Source: Neiella litorisoli (lineage in GTDB: Bacteria > Pseudomonadota > Gammaproteobacteria > Enterobacterales > Neiellaceae). Taken from it: a stretch of DNA of 64,000 nucleotides. The position numbers were made by a program, and so were the translations under genes. Position 1 is the first letter of the stretch. Each line of letters starts with the position of its first letter. The stretch lies in assembly GCF_014773395.1 (NCBI RefSeq), contig NZ_JACXAF010000010.1, positions 62,001-126,000 of the forward strand, read 5' to 3'. Shown here in pieces: positions 58,102-64,000 of the stretch. The notes under the pieces are model-generated. The model was not told the DNA's origin and searched no databases. It was given only the letters and a program-made list of their open reading frames with translations.

Positions 58102-59118
58102 TTATTGTAAATTTTGAACTAATTCATGAACTAGCGGAGGTCCTTTGTAAATGAATCCAGAATAGATCTGGACCAGATCGGCGCCCGCTTGGCGTTTATC
58201 TTGGGCTGCTGGCAACGAATCAATCCCACCAACACCAATAATCGGCAACTGGCCATTAAGCTCTTTTGCTAGCTTGGCAATAAAGGCTGTCGATTGGGTT
58301 TGAAGCGGTTTACCGCTAAGGCCACCGGCTTCATCGCAATGGGGCAAGCCTTTGATCATGTCGCGCTCAAGGGTGGTATTGGTAGCAATAACACCATCAA
58401 TCTTGTGCCGAACAAAAGCATCTGCGGTTTGGGCAATTTCATCATCAGACATATCCGGCGCAATCTTCACGGCAATCGGCACTTGCTTGCCATGCTGCTC
58501 GGCAAGCTCTGCCTGACGCGATTTTAAACTCGCCAATAAATCATCGAGCGCTTCGCCATACTGCAATGAACGCAAGCCAGGCGTATTTGGCGAAGAAATA
58601 TTGACCGCCACATAATCGGCATGGGCGTACACCTTGTCTAGACAAATAAGATAATCGTCTTTGCCGTTTTCAACAGGAGTGTCTTTATTCTTACCGATAT
58701 TAATACCGACCAAGCCGGTACGATGTTTCACCTGTTTGACCTGCTCGACCAGATAATCCACACCTTTATTATTAAAGCCCATGCGATTGATAATGCCCTC
58801 GGCTTCCAACACACGGAACAAACGCGGCTGCGCGTTACCATCTTGTGGACGGGGCGTCACTGTGCCGACTTCAACAAAGCCAAACCCCATGGCAAACCAA
58901 GCGTCAAGGCACTCGCCATTTTTGTCTAAACCGGCAGCTAACCCCACAGGGTTTGGAAAATTCAGTCCCATCACACTCTTCGGATAACCGCTTGCTGAGG
59001 TTGATAACAGCTTGCGCAACGGCGTCTTACCAACACGCTTGAGCATGCCGATGGTCAAATCATGGGCGCGCTCGGCGTCCTGAGTGAAAATGAGGCTACG
59101 AGCCAGGTTGTAATACAT
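58102..59118 (-). CDS. pyrD: Quinone-dependent dihydroorotate dehydrogenase (class 2)
   Basis: 338 aa. N-terminal amphipathic membrane-binding helices ([20 protein letters not shown]), [23 protein letters not shown], catalytic Ser in [22 protein letters not shown] and [12 protein letters not shown] for FMN. Oxidises dihydroorotate to orotate using ubiquinone. Between the GDH gene and zapC. Confidence 0.97.
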   Translation of the reverse strand: MYYNLARSLIFTQDAERAHDLTIGMLKRVGKTPLRKLLSTSASGYPKSVMGLNFPNPVGLAAGLDKNGECLDAWFAMGFGFVEVGTVTPRPQDGNAQPRLFRVLEAEGIINRMGFNNKGVDYLVEQVKQVKHRTGLVGINIGKNKDTPVENGKDDYLICLDKVYAHADYVAVNISSPNTPGLRSLQYGEALDDLLASLKSRQAELAEQHGKQVPIAVKIAPDMSDDEIAQTADAFVRHKIDGVIATNTTLERDMIKGLPHCDEAGGLSGKPLQTQSTAFIAKLAKELNGQLPIIGVGGIDSLPAAQDKRQAGADLVQIYSGFIYKGPPLVHELVQNLQ

Positions 59119-59183
59119 AGATGGATTACCCTAAAAAAGACCGATCTGCGCAAGCAGACCGGCCGGAACTAGTCGAATGGCGT

Positions 59184-62100
59184 TTATTGTAACGGATCAC
59201 TGGTATGGCTTAACAGCATCAACTCTCTTAAGGCCACGGAGAATTTGGCATATTCATGGCCTTTGGCTGTTTTAAACTCGGTCAGCATTTGTTGCCAGCG
59301 TGTCACCGTATGGCGGTGCTCCTGATACCAACGCTCGACCATGTCATCGGCATTGCAGCCATCCTGACAATAACGATTCACCGCCAATGTTAATGCCCGC
59401 TGCTGCCAATCCAGTTCTTCTCGGAACGACGCTCTGGCCAACGCTTGCCAGTGGTTGGCAACCGGCTGCGAGTTGATCTGGTTGAGGAACCAATGCAATT
59501 CAAGCTTGGCCCCCAACTTAAAATAGATATCGGAGATCAATTCAATTGGCCGGCTTTGTAGCTCTGCCACTTGGGCAATATCCAAGGTCGAATACAAGGT
59601 GCTCAGTTGCGCAAAATCGGCAGCCAAGGCATCTGGTAGGCCCTGCTCCATGTATTCCTGCTGTTTGTCGACGAGCTCTTGCCATTCACCCTCCACCAAA
59701 CTCAATGACATATGATTGCGAACGGCTTCAAAAGCAGGCGCATAAAAAGTAATGGTGTCTTTAATCGACATGGCCCGATTGCGGTGGCGCAAGAACCAGC
59801 GGCAGGCATGACGCAAGATCCGGCGCAATTCAACAAAGCACTCAAACTGGACTTCAGCATCAACTTTATTGTCGAGTGCTTGTACCGCTTGGCGCAATTC
59901 AGTGGCACCAAAGATCTCACGGGCAATGGTGTAGCAAGACGCAATGTCGATCACTTCGGCACCCGTCTCGTCTTTCATTCGGTTGACGAAGTTGAGCCCC
60001 ATGTCATTGACCATCTGATTGGCTAATTGCGTTGCGATGATCTCGGAGCGCAACGGATGCTCGGCCATTTGCTTGCTGTATTTTTCTTGTAATCGCACCG
60101 GGAACGAACTCACCATGGCTTTGCTATGGAATGTGTCGAGGGTGATTTCGTCGTTATTCAACTGCTCTTTTAAGCGCATCTTGTCATACGAAATGAGCAC
60201 TGATAACTCTGGCCGAGTTAAGCCTTGTCCCATCGCTTGGCGGTTGCTGATTTCATCATCGCTTGGCAAAAATTCCAACGCACGGTCAAGCACACCTTGG
60301 CGCTCCAAATCGTGGATCAAGCGCACCTGCTCTTTGAGTAGCTCGGCACCGCGAAACTCGGTCACACTAATGCTTTGAGTTTGCTGGTAGCAATCATCAA
60401 GGACTAAGGTCGACACCTCATCAGTCATTTCCAACAGTAGTTGATTACGCTGCTTTCGAGTCAACTCGCCCTGCTGCTCTATTTGATTCAGCAGGATCTT
60501 GATGTTTACTTCATTGTCCGAGCAATCGACGCCACCAACATTGTCGATAAAGTCGGTGTTAATACGACCGCCGGCTCGAGCGAACTCGATCCGACCCAAT
60601 TGCGTCGCACCTAAGTTGCCACCCTCGCCAACCACTTTGGCGCGGATCTCGGCGCCGTTAATGCGCAAACTATCATTGGCCCTATCGCCAACATCGGTAT
60701 GGCTTTCTTGTTTGCTTTTGAAATAGGTACCAATACCGCCATTCCACATTAGGTCGACCGGCGCTTTTAAAATGGTTTGGATGAGCTCGGTAGGTGTGAA
60801 CGTCGATTGGCGAGTATCAAGCGCGACTTTCGCCTGCTCAGAAATAGTGATTGATTTCGCTGCCCGCGAATAGATTGCGCCACCCTCAGAAAGCAACTCA
60901 GTTTGATAGTCTTCCCAGCTAGAACGGGGCAAATCAAATAACCGCTGACGCTCGGCATAGCTGCTCGCGGCATCGGGCTCAGGATCGATAAAAATGTGCA
61001 TATGGTTAAATGCTGCGACCAAGCGCGTTTGCGGCGATAGCAGCATCCCGTTACCGAACACATCGCCAGCCATATCACCCACACCGATAGCGGTGAATTG
61101 CTCGGTTTGGCAATCAATGCCTAACTCACGGAAGTGGCGTTTCACCGATTCCCAAGCGCCTTTGGCGGTGATCCCCATTTTCTTGTGGTCATAGCCTTGG
61201 CTACCGCCCGAGGCAAAAGCATCCCCCAGCCAAAAACCATATTCTTCAGCGATACCATTGGCAATATCAGAGAAGGTCGCGGTGCCTTTATCTGCGGCCA
61301 CCACCAGATAGGAGTCGTCACCGTCATGGCGTACGACATTTTTAGGCGCGATCAACTCACCTTGTACAACATTGTCGGTAATATCGAGTAAACCACGAAT
61401 AAACAAGCGATAACAGGCTTGTCCTTCAGCCAGAAACTCATCCCGAGTCATATCATCGGTCAGTTGCTTACAAACGAAGCCGCCTTTAGCACCAACTGGG
61501 ACGATGACGGTATTTTTGACTTGTTGTGCTTTGACCAAACCAAGCACTTCAGTGCGGAAGTCTTCCCGTCGATCAGACCAACGTAAACCACCGCGCGCTA
61601 CTTTACCGCCTCGCAGGTGAACGCCCTCAACCCGTGGCGAATACACGAATATCTCATAGGCCGGCAGCGGCTTGGGCATTTCCGGAATCTTGGCCGGCAA
61701 TAATTTGAATGAGCAATAGGATTTGGCTGAACCGTTTTCGACTTGATAGAAATTGGTTCTGATGGTGGCTTCAATCAACGACCAATACCGGCGAATAATG
61801 CGGTCATCATCAAGATTTGAGACCGAGTCCAAGGCCGCTTCAATCGCCTTGGTCTGCTCCCCAGCAACAACTTGGCGATCACCTGCAAAATCCGGCGCAA
61901 AGCGACTTTCAAACAAGGCAACCAATTGTTTGGCGATACTGGCGTATTTGTTCAACGCGCTTTCAATATACTGCTGTGAAAAAGTGCTACCGATTTGGCG
62001 CATGTATTTACTGTACGCCCGCAGCATGGAGACCTGACGCGCCGACAAATCGGCTGCCAGCACTAAGCGGTTAAAACCATCGTTTTCATAGTGTCCTTGC

Positions 62101-64000
62101 CAAATACCAGCCAGCGCCTGTTGAAAGCGCTGTTGGCTAGCGACAATATCAAGCTCCGCTTCGCCCAAATAGGTCATGGCGAACTCAAGGATCCAGCTTG
62201 TCGAGCCTTCGCTATCGCGAACTTCATAAGGTCGCTCACCGATCACTTTCAAGCCTAGGTTTTCCAACACGGGTAATACATCCGATAGCGGAATCGGTTG
62301 ATCGCGGTGAAATAGCTTGAGTTTAACCGCGTTACTATCGGTTTCTTCTTGAGCTTGGTAGAACAACATACCGAGCTGATCATCACCCGTTAATTGCTCA
62401 ATCTTGTCAATATCGACCAACGCCGCATTGGGCAGCACTTGCTCTTTGTAACTGGGAACAAAAGCATGCTGATATTTAGCAACCAGCTTACGACCTTTGT
62501 TGTCGCCAAATTTTTTCGTTAAGGCATCAGCTAAACGGTCATCCCAAGAACGTGCAGCTTCAATGAGGTTCTGCTCAATCTGATTCACATCGACTTCCTG
62601 TTGGTCATCCACTCGAACAATGTAATGGGTACGAGCCAATTCTGACTCTGAGAAAAATGTCGTAAATTCAACCGGCTCACTGCTATTGAAGTGGGCTTTT
62701 AAGATGGCCTGAGTGTGTCGTCGCAATTGTGTGTTGTAGCGCTCCTTGGTGACATAAACCATGCACGAGTAGTAGCGACCAAACACTTCGCGACGCACGA
62801 ATACACGCGTCATATCGCGCTCTTGCATTTGCAGCACGCCCATTGCTGCAGTTAGCAAATCTTTTTCCGACGCCTGAATCAGTTCATCGCGCGGATAGGT
62901 TTCGATCAGATTAAGCAATGCTTTATAGGCATGGGAGCCTTTCATTAAGCGAGACTGCGCCATAATGCGGCCAAGCTTTTTATTGAGCATTGGCACATGT
63001 TGGGCACTGTTGTTATAAAGCGACGACGAATACAGACCAATAAACCGATGCTCGCCGATAACCTGACCAGCCTCATTAAACCGTTTAATGCCGATGTAGT
63101 CGGCAAATGCTGGCCGATGCACCTTACTCTTTTGATTACCTTTGGTCAGCACTAGCACGTCGCCGGATAATGCGGCGTCCTGACCACTGCGGATCATTTC
63201 ACTCAGGCGCATTTGCTGGGGAATGTCATGAAGCTTGAAAATACCCAGTTGTGAGCCTTCAACAAGGCGCACCTCATGGTCGCCCTCAACCGCCACAATA
63301 TCGGTCTGGTGATAGCCCAAAAGGGTGAAATTGTCGTGCTGCACCCAATTGAGATAATCAACGACTTCTTCGCGGGGCATCACCGCATCGGGATACTCAC
63401 GTGATTCGACTTCAGAGATAGCCTCGGCGAGCCGTTGTTTCATTGCGCTCCAGTCATCAACAGCCGCCGATACTTCGTTGAGTGACTCGCGCAATTCGTG
63501 TTCCAAAGCTTGTCGCGCTTTTGCTGTGCCCTGCCGATCAATTTCAATGTGAAAAAGGGTCTCGAATTGGCCAGTTTCCTCCGTGGCATCAATGGCAAGC
63601 AGCTCGCCTTGGTCATTACGGGTGATCGAGACTGGCGAGTGGAGCGTCAAGTGCGAAGTGATGCCAAGGCGGGTCAACGCCATTCGCACCGAGTCGACTA
63701 AAAACGGCATGTCGCGAACGACAATTTCGATCACCGTGTGATTCGACAACCAACCGTGTTGCTCCAGCTTGGGGTTGTAGATATGAATTTTGGCGTCGCC
63801 GCCGTCATAGTCCGTGGCAAATTGCCAGAGACTCAAAATGGCGCCATATAAATCACCGTCGCTTCGATTGACCAAGTCAGCCATACCAACATGGCTGTAC
63901 ATGACGCGCGCTAGTTGCGCAACGGTTTCGGAATTTTCTGCCAGATTTGACTCAATAAGTTGCTCAACGCGCTGCAATAGCACGGTGGATGAGCCAGGGC
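59184..64000 (-). CDS. gdhB: NAD-specific glutamate dehydrogenase, 180-kDa class, 5' end at window edge
   Basis: About 1605 aa visible; the frame stays open to base 64000 (reading PGSSTVLLQRVEQ before the GTG at 63983), and the true start is probably just outside. Long N-terminal ACT-like regulatory region, central catalytic core with HLRGGKVARGGLRWSDRRED and VPVGAKGGFVCKQL (substrate Lys residues), GVGDMAGDVFGNGML and MWNGGIGTYFKS for NAD binding, then a C-terminal helical domain. Deaminates glutamate to 2-oxoglutarate and feeds the TCA cycle. Orientation towards pyrD is typical of Shewanella-like genomes. Confidence 0.95.
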   Translation of the reverse strand, partial: PGSSTVLLQRVEQLIESNLAENSETVAQLARVMYSHVGMADLVNRSDGDLYGAILSLWQFATDYDGGDAKIHIYNPKLEQHGWLSNHTVIEIVVRDMPFLVDSVRMALTRLGITSHLTLHSPVSITRNDQGELLAIDATEETGQFETLFHIEIDRQGTAKARQALEHELRESLNEVSAAVDDWSAMKQRLAEAISEVESREYPDAVMPREEVVDYLNWVQHDNFTLLGYHQTDIVAVEGDHEVRLVEGSQLGIFKLHDIPQQMRLSEMIRSGQDAALSGDVLVLTKGNQKSKVHRPAFADYIGIKRFNEAGQVIGEHRFIGLYSSSLYNNSAQHVPMLNKKLGRIMAQSRLMKGSHAYKALLNLIETYPRDELIQASEKDLLTAAMGVLQMQERDMTRVFVRREVFGRYYSCMVYVTKERYNTQLRRHTQAILKAHFNSSEPVEFTTFFSESELARTHYIVRVDDQQEVDVNQIEQNLIEAARSWDDRLADALTKKFGDNKGRKLVAKYQHAFVPSYKEQVLPNAALVDIDKIEQLTGDDQLGMLFYQAQEETDSNAVKLKLFHRDQPIPLSDVLPVLENLGLKVIGERPYEVRDSEGSTSWILEFAMTYLGEAELDIVASQQRFQQALAGIWQGHYENDGFNRLVLAADLSARQVSMLRAYSKYMRQIGSTFSQQYIESALNKYASIAKQLVALFESRFAPDFAGDRQVVAGEQTKAIEAALDSVSNLDDDRIIRRYWSLIEATIRTNFYQVENGSAKSYCSFKLLPAKIPEMPKPLPAYEIFVYSPRVEGVHLRGGKVARGGLRWSDRREDFRTEVLGLVKAQQVKNTVIVPVGAKGGFVCKQLTDDMTRDEFLAEGQACYRLFIRGLLDITDNVVQGELIAPKNVVRHDGDDSYLVVAADKGTATFSDIANGIAEEYGFWLGDAFASGGSQGYDHKKMGITAKGAWESVKRHFRELGIDCQTEQFTAIGVGDMAGDVFGNGMLLSPQTRLVAAFNHMHIFIDPEPDAASSYAERQRLFDLPRSSWEDYQTELLSEGGAIYSRAAKSITISEQAKVALDTRQSTFTPTELIQTILKAPVDLMWNGGIGTYFKSKQESHTDVGDRANDSLRINGAEIRAKVVGEGGNLGATQLGRIEFARAGGRINTDFIDNVGGVDCSDNEVNIKILLNQIEQQGELTRKQRNQLLLEMTDEVSTLVLDDCYQQTQSISVTEFRGAELLKEQVRLIHDLERQGVLDRALEFLPSDDEISNRQAMGQGLTRPELSVLISYDKMRLKEQLNNDEITLDTFHSKAMVSSFPVRLQEKYSKQMAEHPLRSEIIATQLANQMVNDMGLNFVNRMKDETGAEVIDIASCYTIAREIFGATELRQAVQALDNKVDAEVQFECFVELRRILRHACRWFLRHRNRAMSIKDTITFYAPAFEAVRNHMSLSLVEGEWQELVDKQQEYMEQGLPDALAADFAQLSTLYSTLDIAQVAELQSRPIELISDIYFKLGAKLELHWFLNQINSQPVANHWQALARASFREELDWQQRALTLAVNRYCQDGCNADDMVERWYQEHRHTVTRWQQMLTEFKTAKGHEYAKFSVALRELMLLSHTSDPLQ

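Overview
This window looks like chromosomal DNA of a free-living, probably marine gammaproteobacterium of the Alteromonadales type. The housekeeping genes and their order fit that group: gltA divergent from sdhCDAB-sucABCD; msbA-lpxK-ycaR-kdsB; lolCDE; mfd-csiV; lonH-fabA-rmf-DUF3466-uup-glutaredoxin-rlmKL; zapC-pyrD-NAD-GDH. A GlyGly-CTERM-like tail on the DUF3466 protein and a 180-kDa-class NAD-glutamate dehydrogenase point the same way. I cannot name genus or species from sequence alone.

Layout. 1-9.1 kb: 3' part of an exported Tricorn-like S41 protease, a 318-bp MITE-like element with 19-bp terminal inverted repeats, an unrecognised coiled-coil protein, an AT-rich gene-free stretch, a lipoprotein related to ulvan lyases of the BNR_4 type, a CLCA_X-like HExxH protein, dbpA and a small conserved protein. 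9.1-14.4 kb: accessory-looking block with an outer-membrane beta-barrel, an overlapping EAL/GGDEF pair for cyclic-di-GMP turnover, a Crp/Fnr regulator and several copies of a TCAGAA hairpin repeat.

14.4-16.8 kb is the most interesting part. Two XerC-type half sites flank a 2.37-kb insertion, and the left one is a near-canonical dif site. The insertion carries an HUH rolling-circle replication initiator, a ribbon-helix-helix protein, a 69-aa unknown, a short gene-II/X-like reading frame, a large imperfect inverted repeat and an array of four hairpins, each paired with a conserved 12-mer. I read it as a minimal Xer-exploiting integrative element (IMEX), resembling a filamentous-phage satellite, integrated at the chromosome terminus.

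16.9-32 kb: polysaccharide deacetylase, NhaA antiporter, an exported FAH-fold protein, then the TCA-cycle block (sucDCBA and sdhBADC on minus, gltA on plus). 32-42 kb: LPS synthesis and export (kdsB, ycaR, lpxK, msbA), comEC, DUF2062 and the lipoprotein-sorting transporter lolCDE. 42-50.7 kb: PilZ protein, mfd, csiV, two small proteins, Lon-like lonH, fabA behind a FabR-like operator, and rmf. 50.8-64 kb: DUF3466 protein, uup, glutaredoxin-like protein, rlmKL, two identical initiator tRNA-fMet genes with a 3' tRNA remnant, zapC, pyrD and the NAD-GDH gene that runs off the right edge.

Orientation agrees with a terminus at about 14.4 kb: most long operons to the right (suc, sdh, lpx, lol, uup, pyrD, GDH) lie on minus, co-directional with a fork moving leftward towards dif.
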